From Streptosporangium sp. NBC_01495 (GTDB taxonomy: Bacteria; Actinomycetota; Actinomycetes; Streptosporangiales; Streptosporangiaceae): a DNA stretch of 64,000 nucleotides. A model generated the notes under the pieces. The model saw only the letters and a program-made list of their open reading frames with translations, searched no databases and was not told the origin of the DNA. The stretch lies in NCBI RefSeq assembly GCF_036250735.1, contig NZ_CP109430.1, positions 186,001 through 250,000 on the forward strand, in the 5' to 3' direction. Positions 54,862 to 63,873 of this stretch are shown here, piece by piece (positions within the stretch are counted from its first letter, which is position 1; every line of letters starts with the position of its first letter). The position numbers and the translations under genes were made by a program.

Positions 54862-56346
54862 TCACCCGGCTCCCGGCGGCGACCGCATCGCCCCCAGAAG
54901 GGTGGCGAGGGTCACGCGGGCGAATCCGATCCGGGCGTCGCTCGCCCCGTACGGCAACCAGAGGGCGTCCGCGTGCAGCAGGCCGCCGCAGGAGTACACG
55001 ACGTTGGGCACGTACCCCTCGCGCTCGGTGTCGCCGGGGGTGAGGAGCGTGCCCGGGAGCTCGGCGACGACGCGGTGCGGCTCGTCCAGGTCGAGCAGCA
55101 GCGCGCCGATGGCGTAGCGGCGCATCGGGCCGACGCCGTGGGTCAGGACGAGCCAGCCGGACTCGGTCTCCAGAGGGGAGCCGCAGTTGCCGACCTGGAT
55201 CAGCTCCCAGCCGCTGCGGGGGGTGTGCAGCGGCACCGGCCGCCGCCACCTGCTGTCCTCGTCGAGGGAGGTCAGGCCGATGGTCTCGCCGTCGGAGCGG
55301 CACAGCGCCAGATGGCGCCCGCCCACCTGACGCGGGAACAGCGCCATCCCCTTGTTGGCGGCGGCCGGCCCGCGCAGCGGGGTGACCTCGAAGGTGCGCA
55401 GGTCATCGCTGGCGAGCATGCGCGAGCGGATGTGCCGCCCGTCGTAGGCGGTGTAGGTGGCGCGGTACGAAGGCGTGCCGTCCTCGCCGACAAACCTCAC
55501 GAAACGGGCGTCCTCCATCCCGTTGCTCTCGGCCGCGGTGGCGGGCCAGAGCACCCGCCGCTCGAGGGGGACGTCGGCGGGGAAGGTCACGGCGTAGTCG
55601 GAGGCGGTCGCCCGGCGCAGCTCCTCCACGGTGCCGTGCGTGGTGGTGCGGGTGAGCAGGTCGGTGGGGAGCCGGGTGACCGCCCGCTCGAAGTCATCGT
55701 CGTCGAAGAGCTCCGGCAGCGAGCCAAGCACGGTGGCGGAGACCTCGTTGTCCCAGTCCTCGTCGGCGAGCGCGGCGGCGAGCAGGTCGCGCCGGTGGGG
55801 GACGCCGTGCCGGGGGCCGGTGGTCAGCGGTCCCGAGCGGTCGGCGACGACGAGCTCGTCGCCGGGGCCGAGCACCGCCGTGGCGAAGCCGATGGACGAC
55901 AGGTGGCCCTCGCCGATCTGCCGCGTGCTGATCACCACGCGCAGCTGTCCCGGGCTCAGGCCGGACTGGTCGGGGTGGGCGACCATCGAGGGATTGCACA
56001 GCGCGGCGCCCTCCACCGCGTACTCGTGGCTGAAGTAGGCGCCGACCAGGAGACGGGCCGCCGGTCGCAGGTCGAGATGGCTCGGAACCCGGTAGCGGAC
56101 CAGGTCGTAGTGGTGCAGGAAGGTCGTCGCGAGGTCGCGGTGCCGGTCGCCGAACCCCCGCAGAGTCTCCTCCAGCAGCGCGGCGGTCTCGTCGTGGCCG
56201 AGGAGCGTGATGCGCTCGATCAGGCCGGAGGCCCGGCTGCGCGCCAGGGCGGCGTCCTCGCCGGGCACGAACAGCTTGATGATCACTCTTCGCGGGTCTG
56301 GGGCGAGGCTCTGGTCGAGCCGGGTGGCCAGGTCCCGGATGGTCAT
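54862..56346 (-). CDS. GH130-family glycosidase / beta-mannoside phosphorylase-like
   Basis: This 494-residue protein has the five-bladed propeller pattern of GH130: AALCNPSMVAHPDQS, GNGMEDAR-type SNGMEDARFVRF, NKGMALFPRQVGG, and GNCGSPLETESGWLVLTHGV. These enzymes phosphorolyse or hydrolyse beta-mannosides, with an Asp as general acid (candidate in MEDAR). It is the last gene in the minus-strand run GT4, GT4, six-hairpin protein, GH130, 149 bp after the six-hairpin gene. A joint role in making and turning over a mannose-containing glycan or trehalose-like oligosaccharide is inferred. Confidence 0.87.
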   Translation of the reverse strand: MTIRDLATRLDQSLAPDPRRVIIKLFVPGEDAALARSRASGLIERITLLGHDETAALLEETLRGFGDRHRDLATTFLHHYDLVRYRVPSHLDLRPAARLLVGAYFSHEYAVEGAALCNPSMVAHPDQSGLSPGQLRVVISTRQIGEGHLSSIGFATAVLGPGDELVVADRSGPLTTGPRHGVPHRRDLLAAALADEDWDNEVSATVLGSLPELFDDDDFERAVTRLPTDLLTRTTTHGTVEELRRATASDYAVTFPADVPLERRVLWPATAAESNGMEDARFVRFVGEDGTPSYRATYTAYDGRHIRSRMLASDDLRTFEVTPLRGPAAANKGMALFPRQVGGRHLALCRSDGETIGLTSLDEDSRWRRPVPLHTPRSGWELIQVGNCGSPLETESGWLVLTHGVGPMRRYAIGALLLDLDEPHRVVAELPGTLLTPGDTEREGYVPNVVYSCGGLLHADALWLPYGASDARIGFARVTLATLLGAMRSPPGAG

Positions 56347-56494
56347 GGCACCTCGTCCGCGGGTCTCGCGGCCGGGACGCGGTGCCCTCCGGGAAGCGTG
56401 GCCGGGACGCGGCGCCGGGTGGGGGGCACGCCATATCCCGTCATGACATCCATGACATCATTCCCACCGGTTCCGTGACCAGGGCACGATGCCT

Positions 56495-57550
56495 TCAGAG
56501 GACCTCACTCCGTTCGCTCATCAGACGTTCGGCGTGCTGCATGGTGGAGATGAGCGCGATGGTCGACTCCGCGCCCTGGTTCAGGTTGGGGCCGTCCAGG
56601 GTCAGGCCGTCGTAGCCGCCTCCGGTCGCGGTGTCCCACATCGCCGTCCCCCGGTCGTTGGCGCCCTGGAACCACGCCGACGCCTGCCACACCCCCGCCT
56701 GCCAGGAGGGGTCGCCGGTGACGGCGCCCGCTGTGGCGAAGGCGTCGGCGAGCGCGGCGACCTCGATCGGCTGCTGGTCGTAGCGGTCCCGCGGCGCGTG
56801 CCGCCGCCAGCCGGCGACGGGTACGACGGACAGCCGCCCGTCCCTGGTCTGGATGTCGCGGAGCCAGGCGAGCATCCGCAGGCCGTCGGCGAGTATCGAG
56901 GCGTTCCCGCCGAGGTGGCCCGCCGCGATGAGCACCTCGGCGAGGGCGGCGTTGGCGTACGTCAACCGCGGCTGCGGCCACGGCCAGTCGGGATCGGCCG
57001 AGGGGACGCCGACCGCGAGGGCGGCGTCCGCGAGCAGGGCCGCGGCCGGGGCGTCGCCCGGCAGGACGCGCAGGACCTCCGCCGCGCCGAGCCCGGCGAA
57101 CGCCATGGCGCGCGGATGCGGGGACCGCCTGGTGGCGCCGAGGGTGAAGGAGATCAGGGCCTCGTCGCGGATCCACGGGGCGGGGTTGCGGGCCGCCGCG
57201 GTGCCCAGGCCCCACAGCGCCCGTCCCCACCAGTCGCCGAGGCCGGGTTCGTCGGCCCAGCGCCGGTCGTGGGATAGGCGGTTGCGGAACGCGCCGGAGC
57301 CGTCCTGCGCGTGCGTGAGGAAGGCCAGGTAGCACTCCGCGAGCCGCCGGACCCGGGGGGTCGGCGCCGGTTCGCGGCTGGTCACGACGAGCCCGCGGGC
57401 GACGTCGTCGGTGCAGTAGCCGTGCTGGCGGCGGACGACGGCGTGCCTGGCGTGTTCGAACAGGCCGGTGTCGTCGCTCAGCCGTGCCAGGTGCCTGAAG
57501 CCGGGGACGGCGGGGGCGACCGCGGGGGGGACGGGGGTCGCGGGGGTCAC
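56495..57550 (-). CDS. Six-hairpin (alpha/alpha) glycan-active protein of unknown specificity
   Basis: The protein has 351 residues from the GTG at 57550, which overlaps the glycosyltransferase stop by 4 bp. Repeated helical hairpins (RRLAECYLAFLTHAQDGSGA, ANAALAEVLIAAGHLGGNAS, QPIEVAALADAFATAGAVTG) and aromatic/Asp motifs (LGDWWGRALWGLGTAAARNP, NLNQGAESTIALISTMQHAE) fit an (alpha/alpha)6 barrel like GH88/GH105 or GH127-type enzymes. I recall it as a constant neighbour of GH130 and GT4 genes. No catalytic residue can be assigned with confidence. Confidence 0.75.
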   Translation of the reverse strand: MTPATPVPPAVAPAVPGFRHLARLSDDTGLFEHARHAVVRRQHGYCTDDVARGLVVTSREPAPTPRVRRLAECYLAFLTHAQDGSGAFRNRLSHDRRWADEPGLGDWWGRALWGLGTAAARNPAPWIRDEALISFTLGATRRSPHPRAMAFAGLGAAEVLRVLPGDAPAAALLADAALAVGVPSADPDWPWPQPRLTYANAALAEVLIAAGHLGGNASILADGLRMLAWLRDIQTRDGRLSVVPVAGWRRHAPRDRYDQQPIEVAALADAFATAGAVTGDPSWQAGVWQASAWFQGANDRGTAMWDTATGGGYDGLTLDGPNLNQGAESTIALISTMQHAERLMSERSEVL

Positions 57551-58686
57551 GGCAGGGCCACCGCCGCGGCTGCCGGGCGTCCGGCGAGGAGGCCCCGGGC
57601 GAGGTCCTCGTAGCGCGCCGCGACGGCGGGCCACAGCAGGGTCGGGACCAGGGCGTGGGTACGGTTCCTGAGGTCCTCGGCCAGGCCGGGTTCGGTGAGG
57701 ATCCGGCGTACGGCCGCGGCGAGCGCCGCGGGGTCTCCGTGGGGTACGAGCAGGCCGGGCCCGTCGGTGAGCAGTTCCACGGCGTGCGGGAAGGACGTGG
57801 CGACGACCGGGACCCCGGCCGCCACCGCCTCGATCAGGACGCCGGAGGTGACCTGCTCGTGCGAGTCGTACGGCAGCACGACCACGTCGGCCGAACGGAT
57901 CAGCCGGATCAGCGAGGCCTGGTCGCGGTAGACCGGGTCGTACCGCACGGAGGTGGACACGCCGAGCCGCGTCCCCATCCGCTGCAGCCGGGTGCGGTAG
58001 GCCTCCCCGTGGTGTTCGAGCACCTTGGGGTGGGTCTTGCCCGCGATCGTGTACGTGGGAGAGGGAGAGAGGTCCCCCAGCAGGGCGAGCGCCTGCAACG
58101 CCCACTCGATGCCCTTGCCGGGGCCGATCAGTCCCCAGGTGAGCAGGTGCGGCCGCGGGCGGCGCTGGGCCGGGACGCGCATGTGGTCGGCGGCGCCGTG
58201 CGGGATGACGGACACCTTGGCCGCGTTGACGTGGTAGCCGGCGAGCAGCCGGTCGCGGGCGGTACCGGTCATGGTGACCACCGCGCCGGCGGCGTCCACG
58301 ATCTGCTCGAGCAGCCGTCGCTGCCGGGGGGTCGGCCGGGTCAGCACGGTGTGCAGGACCACGATGCTGGGCACCATGAGATGCCGCAGCAGCGGCAGGA
58401 CGTCCTGGCCGTCCGTGCCGGGGTAGATGCCGTACTCGTGCTGGACCACCGCGACGTCGAACCGCTCCAGGGCGGAGGTCGCCGCCTTCCAGCTCTCGTG
58501 CCCCCCGGGTGCCCAGGTGTGCACGACCCCGGGCACGGGGCGCTCGTCGTCGACGTCCGTGGTGACACGAACGATCCCGCCGCGGGTGCCATCCTCGGTG
58601 AGGTGGGCGGCCAGGGCGGAGTTGAAGGTGGCCAGCCCGCACTGTGTGGGCGGGTGGGTGCTGAGAAATCCGTATGTACAGGCCAA
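57547..58686 (-). CDS. GT4-family glycosyltransferase
   Basis: The 379-residue protein starts at TTG 58686, with GGAAGG 8 bases upstream. The GT-B fold is shown by the N-terminal YGFLSTHPPTQCGLATFNSA, the middle LLTWGLIGPGKGIEWALQAL, and the nucleotide-sugar motif DVVVLPYDSHEQVTSGVLIE followed by GVPVVATSFPHAVELL. The conserved EX7E-type site is represented by SGVLIEAVAAG. It is a retaining, NDP-sugar or GDP-mannose dependent transferase with no membrane segment. It is coupled to the six-hairpin gene by a GTGA overlap. Confidence 0.9.
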   Translation of the reverse strand: MACTYGFLSTHPPTQCGLATFNSALAAHLTEDGTRGGIVRVTTDVDDERPVPGVVHTWAPGGHESWKAATSALERFDVAVVQHEYGIYPGTDGQDVLPLLRHLMVPSIVVLHTVLTRPTPRQRRLLEQIVDAAGAVVTMTGTARDRLLAGYHVNAAKVSVIPHGAADHMRVPAQRRPRPHLLTWGLIGPGKGIEWALQALALLGDLSPSPTYTIAGKTHPKVLEHHGEAYRTRLQRMGTRLGVSTSVRYDPVYRDQASLIRLIRSADVVVLPYDSHEQVTSGVLIEAVAAGVPVVATSFPHAVELLTDGPGLLVPHGDPAALAAAVRRILTEPGLAEDLRNRTHALVPTLLWPAVAARYEDLARGLLAGRPAAAAVALP

Positions 58687-58876
58687 CTGCCAAGCCTTCC
58701 GGTCATCGGCCGCTCCGGATCACGGACGCGGACCTCACGCGGTGAAGACGTCCATCGGTCAGCGTGGTGACGGATGGAGCTGAAGCCTGGCGCCGGGGGC
58801 CGTCCTCATCGGGGCCCGGCTGCCGCGACCCCGCAGAGGATCGCGGGGGCTACGTCACTCCGACAGTATCAGGGCA

Positions 58877-59965
58877 TTACGCTCGGTCCACTATGTCGCG
58901 GTAGACGCGTAAATAATTGGCCACCATTCTGTCCACGCCGAATCTGCGTTCGGCCTGGGCACGGCAACCCGCCCGGTCGATCGCGCCGACGCGCGAAACC
59001 GCGGAGACCGCCTCCTCGACGGTGTCCACCAGGAAGCCCGTCACACCCGGATCCACGACCTCGGCCATCGACCCGCGCCGGTAGGCGACCACGGGGGTGC
59101 CGCAGGCCATCGACTCGACCACCGACAGGCCGAAGGGCTCGTCGAACGCGATGGGATGCAGCAGGGCCGCGCTTCCGCCGAGGATCTCGGCGCGCCGCTC
59201 GGGCCCGACCGAGCCGAGGAACCTGACCCGCTCGCCGTCGACGTGCGGGGCGACCCGCTCCTCGAAGTAGCTTCGGTCCTGGACGATCCCGCAGACGGTC
59301 AGCGGCAGGCCGGCCCGTCGCGCGATCTCGATCGCCGTGTGCGTCCCCTTGTCGGGGTGGACCCGGCCGAAGACGACCAGCCCCCGGCCGCCACGGGGGT
59401 CGAAGGGCAGGAGGCCGAGGTCGATGCCGTGGTGGACCGTGGCGACGTAGTCGAGCTCGGGGGAGCGGTCGGCGTCGGAGATGGAGACGTAGGCCGATCG
59501 GGCACGGGCGTAGGCGGGCAGGATCCCCGCCCCGGAGAACCCGTGGACCGTGGTGAGCAGCGGGGCGCGGCAGTGGTCCGCGAAGGCCAGGGGCAGCCAG
59601 TCGAGGTGGCTGTGGACGAGGTCGAACTCGGCGGAACGCCCCAGCGCGTGCGCGACGTGCATCGCCTCCCACACCCGCCCGTCGAGGGACGGATCCTCGG
59701 CGTACCCGGTGGGGCAGACCCCGTCGAGCGTCCCCGAGGTGATCGAGTCAAGGGTGGCGAAGAGCGTCACGTCGACGCCCCCGGCGGTCAGTCCCTCGGC
59801 GAGCAGGCTGGTGACCTGCTCCCACGGTCCGTAGTGGCGCGGCGGCGTACGCCAGGCGATCGGTCCCAGCAGGGCCACCTTCAGCGGGGTCACCCGCGGC
59901 TTCGAGTGAGCCGCCTCCGGCTGAGCCACCTCCGTCGGAGCAGCTTCCGCCGGGGTCGTCTTCAC
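58877..59965 (-). CDS. GT4-family glycosyltransferase
   Basis: This 362-residue protein has a low-complexity start (AEAAPTEVAQPEAAHSKPRV), then a GT-B fold: VALLGPIAWRTPPRHYGPWE, FDLVHSHLDWLPLAFADHC, VVFGRVHPDKGTHTAIEIAR and the donor site HPIAFDEPFGLSVVESMACG with GTPVVAYRRGSMAEVV. The EPFGLSVVE segment is the EX7E motif of GT4. It is the first gene of the glycan operon, 190 bp before the second GT. Acceptor and donor are unknown. Confidence 0.92.
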   Translation of the reverse strand: MKTTPAEAAPTEVAQPEAAHSKPRVTPLKVALLGPIAWRTPPRHYGPWEQVTSLLAEGLTAGGVDVTLFATLDSITSGTLDGVCPTGYAEDPSLDGRVWEAMHVAHALGRSAEFDLVHSHLDWLPLAFADHCRAPLLTTVHGFSGAGILPAYARARSAYVSISDADRSPELDYVATVHHGIDLGLLPFDPRGGRGLVVFGRVHPDKGTHTAIEIARRAGLPLTVCGIVQDRSYFEERVAPHVDGERVRFLGSVGPERRAEILGGSAALLHPIAFDEPFGLSVVESMACGTPVVAYRRGSMAEVVDPGVTGFLVDTVEEAVSAVSRVGAIDRAGCRAQAERRFGVDRMVANYLRVYRDIVDRA

Positions 59966-60011
59966 AGGTCACCGGATCCGGCGCGGACCCGTTTCCGGTC
60001 CTCTCTCAATC

Positions 60012-60263
60012 TCACAGATTCACCCCTCTACCGGACTGATAAGGACAGAGCCAGGCAAAAACCACGCTGCCGAAATTCACCAACATGGTGTGGGGTGTCC
60101 GCCCGGCCGTTTCGGTGACCTGGAGCCTGATCACCGACCCCTCTCGCATCCAGCCTGCCAGCTCGTCCTCGGTGGGCTCGGGGCCGTGCAGGCGCAGCAT
60201 CAGGTCGTGGGGCTGCCCGGAGATCCGCAGGTGCAGCTCGCACGTGGGTTCGGTATCCGCCAT
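60012..60263 (-). CDS. Conserved small hypothetical protein
   Basis: The protein has 83 residues from the ATG at 60263; the frame is open to 60320 without a better start. The sequence ADTEPTCELHLRISGQPHDL, then MLRLHGPEPTEDELAGWMRE and IRLQVTETAGRTPHTMLVNF suggests a small beta-barrel. There are no catalytic or metal motifs. I recall similar small proteins in other actinomycetes but no function. It lies just upstream of the glycan operon on the same strand. Confidence 0.6.
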   Translation of the reverse strand: MADTEPTCELHLRISGQPHDLMLRLHGPEPTEDELAGWMREGSVIRLQVTETAGRTPHTMLVNFGSVVFAWLCPYQSGRGVNL

Positions 60264-60914
60264 GTTTCGCCGTCCAGATGCCTGTGTGGAGTAGACCCGG
60301 CGGAGTTGTCGGCGTCCCATCGAGCGTACTCCTCACGCCGGAGGCCACCCTGGGCGGACGAACGACCACCATGATCGCCGACCTGCCGACCTGCCGACCC
60401 GCCGAACCAGGACAAGAAGGCCGGCAGGACAGATCGACCACCGGCGCATTACATTCGTGCACGCGTTACCGCGATCGAGAAATAAACCCCGGAATCGGCT
60501 TTCGCGCGTCACGATGGCATTTCCGTGTCATGACAGGCCGATCGCCATCCAATCCGGTGCGATTCGCGTGCCGGGGAAATGGCGCACCGTTCTCGTGCGG
60601 ACGCGTTCCACCCCGGCCGGATCCACCCCGGACACGGCGGTCGTGGGTGCCACCGGATCCCCGGGCGCGTAGGCGTTCGAGGCGCGAGCTGCTCGTACGA
60701 CGTCGTCCCCGACGTCCGCGCCCGCATGCTTTGAAGCACCTTGCCCCGATCGTCGACTTAGTGACGGGAAATGCATGACAAATGACTTGTTCTGCTCTGT
60801 CATTGAGCGGCCAATGGGCATTGAGACGTTGATTCTCATGGAAATTTTCGGCAATCCGCGATCTCATATTCCAGCCAGTTCTTTCGGGATCATTTCTGGG
60901 AAGAGGAGAGTCAT
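60264..60914. other. Intergenic region upstream of the phytase-like gene
   Basis: No gene is supported in this 651-bp gap. The right 170 bp are clearly AT-richer than the surroundings and probably contain the promoter. GAAGAGGAGAG lies just before the ATG at 60915. Confidence 0.5.
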
Positions 60915-62114
60915 ATGACCAATTCGCGAAGAATGACGGCACTCGCGGCCGCGCTCGCGACGGCGGTCAGCCTCGGGACCGCCGGCGCGCAGGCGTCGAC
61001 GGCGGTCGCGCAACCCTCGACAGCGGCCGCACAGCCCTCGGCGGAGGTCGCGGCTCCGCCGCAGGGGCTCCGGATCACCCGCCTTCTCGGCGAGCAGCGC
61101 CTGCCGCACAAGATGCGGTTCCGGGGAACCACCGTCGGCGGCCTCTCAGGTCTCGACCGTGACCCGCGCACCGGCACCTGGTACTTCATCTCAGACGACC
61201 GGTGGCGCTACAACCCGGCCCGCTTCTACACCGGCCGTCTCGACATCAACCCGGCCACCGGGGCGTTCACCGGGGTGAACCTCACCGGGGTCACCACCCT
61301 GCGGCGTCCCGGCGGGAGCTCCTACCCGGCCTACGGCCGGCCCAGGTCCGCCGATCCCGAGACGATCCGCTACGACCGGTGGAGCCGCAGGCTGCTGTGG
61401 GCCAACGAGGGTGACCGGCCGGACACGGAGAATCCCAACATCCCGGTGTCCGACCTGTCCGTAAGCTGGACCGGCACCGAGGGCCGCCACCTCGGGGAGT
61501 TGCGGATTCCCGGCAACCTGAAGATGACCGGCACCACCAGCGGTCCCCGGCGCAACTTCGGGTTCGAGGGGCTGACCTCCACGGAGCGGACCATCGCGGC
61601 CGTCACGGAGGGCCCGAGATACGAGGACGGCGCGCCGCCGACCGTCGCCCAGGGCGCCCCGGCCCGCATCACCGTGTGGGGTCGCGACGGCCGGCCGCGC
61701 GGCCAGTACGCCTACCCGATCGACAAGCTCCCGGCGGCGCCGATCCCGGCGAACGGCAAGTCCGACAGCGGCGTCTCGGAGATCCTGGCGATCGACGACA
61801 ACCGCTACCTCGCCCTTGAGCGCTCCTGGATCGAGGGCGTCAACTACAAGGCCAAGCTGTACGAGATCGACCTGCGCGGTGCCACGAACGTGCTGGCCCG
61901 CGACAGCCTGGCCACCGGGCGCCCCTACCGCCCGGTTTCCAAGCGTCTCGTCTCCGACCTCAGCACGGTGCGGCCACCGGTACAGAACCTGGAGAGCCTC
62001 GCCTGGGGGCCGCGCCTGCGCAGCGGCGAGTGCACGTTGGTGATCGGCTCCGACGACAACTTCGACAGCGACGAGGTCACCCAGTTCCTGGCCTTCGCGG
62101 CCCGGGGCTGCTGA
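60915..62114 (+). CDS. Secreted esterase-like/phytase-like protein (PF13449 type)
   Basis: The 399-residue protein has a Sec signal peptide (MTNSRRMTALAAALATAVSL, cleavage near AQAS) and a short Ala/Ser/Pro repeat linker (STAVAQPSTAAAQPSAEVAA). The mature domain has the phytase-like propeller motifs GGLSGLDRDPRTGTWYFISD, RSADPETIRYD, NFGFEGLTSTERTIAAVTEG, VSEILAIDDNRYLALERSWI and ESLAWGPRL. Such proteins are extracellular and assigned to the esterase-like phytase superfamily by fold; the substrate is unknown. The gene is monocistronic. Confidence 0.87.
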   Translation: MTNSRRMTALAAALATAVSLGTAGAQASTAVAQPSTAAAQPSAEVAAPPQGLRITRLLGEQRLPHKMRFRGTTVGGLSGLDRDPRTGTWYFISDDRWRYNPARFYTGRLDINPATGAFTGVNLTGVTTLRRPGGSSYPAYGRPRSADPETIRYDRWSRRLLWANEGDRPDTENPNIPVSDLSVSWTGTEGRHLGELRIPGNLKMTGTTSGPRRNFGFEGLTSTERTIAAVTEGPRYEDGAPPTVAQGAPARITVWGRDGRPRGQYAYPIDKLPAAPIPANGKSDSGVSEILAIDDNRYLALERSWIEGVNYKAKLYEIDLRGATNVLARDSLATGRPYRPVSKRLVSDLSTVRPPVQNLESLAWGPRLRSGECTLVIGSDDNFDSDEVTQFLAFAARGC

Positions 62115-62474
62115 CGGCCATTGAAATAACACTGAAATAACACGAGATGACCGGTGTCGCCGCTGACCGCGAGGTGACGGCGACCCGATCGAGAAAGAAC
62201 TCCGGCGTGGCCGGGACCCGCGACAAGGGTCCCGGCCACGCCCGCTGTCCCGCTGTCCCGCTGTCCCGCTGTCCCGCTCTCCCGTTGCCACGCTGCCACG
62301 TTGCCACGGGAAACCTGTCCCGCCGTCACAGGAGATCTGTCCCGCCGTCACGGGAAACGCCGCGATCCAGCACACGGTCGATACGTGACCGGCACACGAC
62401 CGGGTCCTCCGCCCCCTGTCCCGCGGCCGGTCCCGGCGTCCCACGGGGAGATCGGGAGACGACGACGGTCCGGC

Positions 62475-62505
62475 TGGTCCCTCCCGCTGTGGGAGGGGCC
62501 ATGCT
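62475..62505 (+). promoter_or_regulatory. MerR-type autoregulated promoter
   Basis: TGGTCC (62475-62480) and CATGCT (62500-62505) are separated by 19 bp, and the spacer is the dyad CTCCC-GCTGT-GGGAG. The GTG start lies 6 bp past the -10, so transcription would begin at the start codon (leaderless). Confidence 0.7.
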
Positions 62506-62511
62506 GATGAC

Positions 62512-63285
62512 GTGAACGAGGGACACCTGTCGATCGGGCGGTTCGCCCGGCTGTGCCGGCTCAGCGTCAAGCAACTGCGCCACTACGACGAGCTGGGCCT
62601 GCTGACCCCGGCGTACGTCGACCCGGACACCGGCTACCGCTACTACCGGCCGGACCAGGCACGCGCCGCGATGCTGATCGGCCTGCTGCGCTCCCTCGAC
62701 GTCCCCCTGCCCTCGATCGGGCGGGTGTTGTCCGGCGAGGCGGGCGTGCTCGGCGGCGTACGCGACCGCATGGAGGCCGACCTGGCGCGCCGCGAGCGCA
62801 ATTTCGCCGCGCTGGAGCGCATCCTCTTCGAGGGCCTGCCCCGGCCGGAGGTGACCGTCGTCCGCGAGCCCGCCCGGAGGGTGGTCGTCGTACGGGACAC
62901 CGCGCCGCAGGAGCGGATCGGTCCCGTCACCTCGGCGTGCGTGGCCCGGTTGCTCGCGGCGGCGGGCGCGCCGGACGGGCTGCTGGTCGGCCTGTTCCCC
63001 CTCGACCTCGAGGAAGAGGTGGCCGTGGCCGTCGCGCTGGAGACGTCCGGGGACGTCCCGGGGACCTCCCCGGACGTCCTGCCGGGCGGCCGGTACGCCT
63101 CGGCGACCCACATCGGGGCGTACGACCAGATCTCGCTCACCGTGCACGCGCTGCTCGCCTGGGCGGGCGAGCGCGGGCACACGCCCCTCGGCCCGCTGCG
63201 CGAGGTCTACGTCTCCAACCCCGCCACCACGCCACAGGACCGGCTGGTGACGCATCTGATGATCAAACTGGAGGACCAGGAATGA
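62512..63285 (+). CDS. MerR-family regulator with GyrI-like effector domain
   Basis: This 257-residue protein has the MerR DNA-binding domain (IGRFARLCRLSVKQLRHYDE, then LGLLTPAYVDPDTGYRYYRP), a coiled-coil linker (~75-105) and a C-terminal GyrI/AraC-E_bind domain (~110-257, for example GLLVGLFPLDLEEEVAVAVA, YASATHIGAYDQISLTVHAL), a drug-binding fold as in BmrR. It is probably leaderless from GTG 62512 and autoregulated. Its stop overlaps an ATG (ATGA) of a now disrupted downstream frame. It is the second MerR regulator in the window. Confidence 0.92.
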   Translation: MNEGHLSIGRFARLCRLSVKQLRHYDELGLLTPAYVDPDTGYRYYRPDQARAAMLIGLLRSLDVPLPSIGRVLSGEAGVLGGVRDRMEADLARRERNFAALERILFEGLPRPEVTVVREPARRVVVVRDTAPQERIGPVTSACVARLLAAAGAPDGLLVGLFPLDLEEEVAVAVALETSGDVPGTSPDVLPGGRYASATHIGAYDQISLTVHALLAWAGERGHTPLGPLREVYVSNPATTPQDRLVTHLMIKLEDQE

Positions 63286-63605
63286 ACGCGGCCGCCGACG
63301 ACCCCGAAGTGGTCGAGGTCGGCCTCGCGCGCACCGGACGGGGGCGCCGGGCGGGCCCGCCTACCCGACGAGCATGGGAGCCCTGTAGGCCGTCGCCGGA
63401 GCGCTCCTCGGCATCGTGGCCCGTCACGGGCAGGTGTTCGAGATGCCCGTCCTCGAAGGTGCGGCCCTCGCCCGCTACCACCGTGGCGGGAGAGGTGGAA
63501 GCCCGCGCGGCATTACGTCAGTCCCAAACTGTCAAAAACGCCCGTATTAAAACCCCAAGAGGACTCATCGGGATTCACCGGGCCGTGCTTTCGAAAGCCG
63601 TCTGA
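63282..63605 (+). pseudogene. Short, probably decayed frame coupled to the MerR gene
   Basis: The ATG overlaps the MerR stop in ATGA, but the 107-codon reading (MNAAADDPEVVEVGLARTGR) has no recognisable domain. Another frame reads VAGALLGIVARHGQVFEMPV then LEGAALARYH after a TAG, which weakly resembles the C-terminal part of a reductase such as ketopantoate reductase. Frameshift and stop suggest a decayed partner. The assignment is weak. Confidence 0.3.
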
Positions 63606-63843
63606 CCGGGGTTGTTCCGGCTCCGGCGAGCCTTGATGGACACTTCCCGGCGCCCGTCCGTGGCTGGCCAAAAATATGTAAATTCTTGGATTCGCCGGAG
63701 CCGTCGATACGCCTCTCGTCATAGCTCCAGGCTGCTGGCTATCTGTCCGTTTCTTCGGTTTTCGTCTAGTCGATCTATGTCCGACGCTAGAACTTTGTTC
63801 GCGTAATGACAAATTTAATGATTTGGCTATACGATCGCCGTTC
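63606..63843. other. AT-rich intergenic region upstream of the GPP34 gene
   Basis: Base composition drops well below the rest of the window from about 63660. No gene is seen. It probably contains the promoter of the gene at the right edge. Confidence 0.45.
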
Positions 63844-63873
63844 GTGGTTGGAGTTGATCTTTCAGGAACCCGA

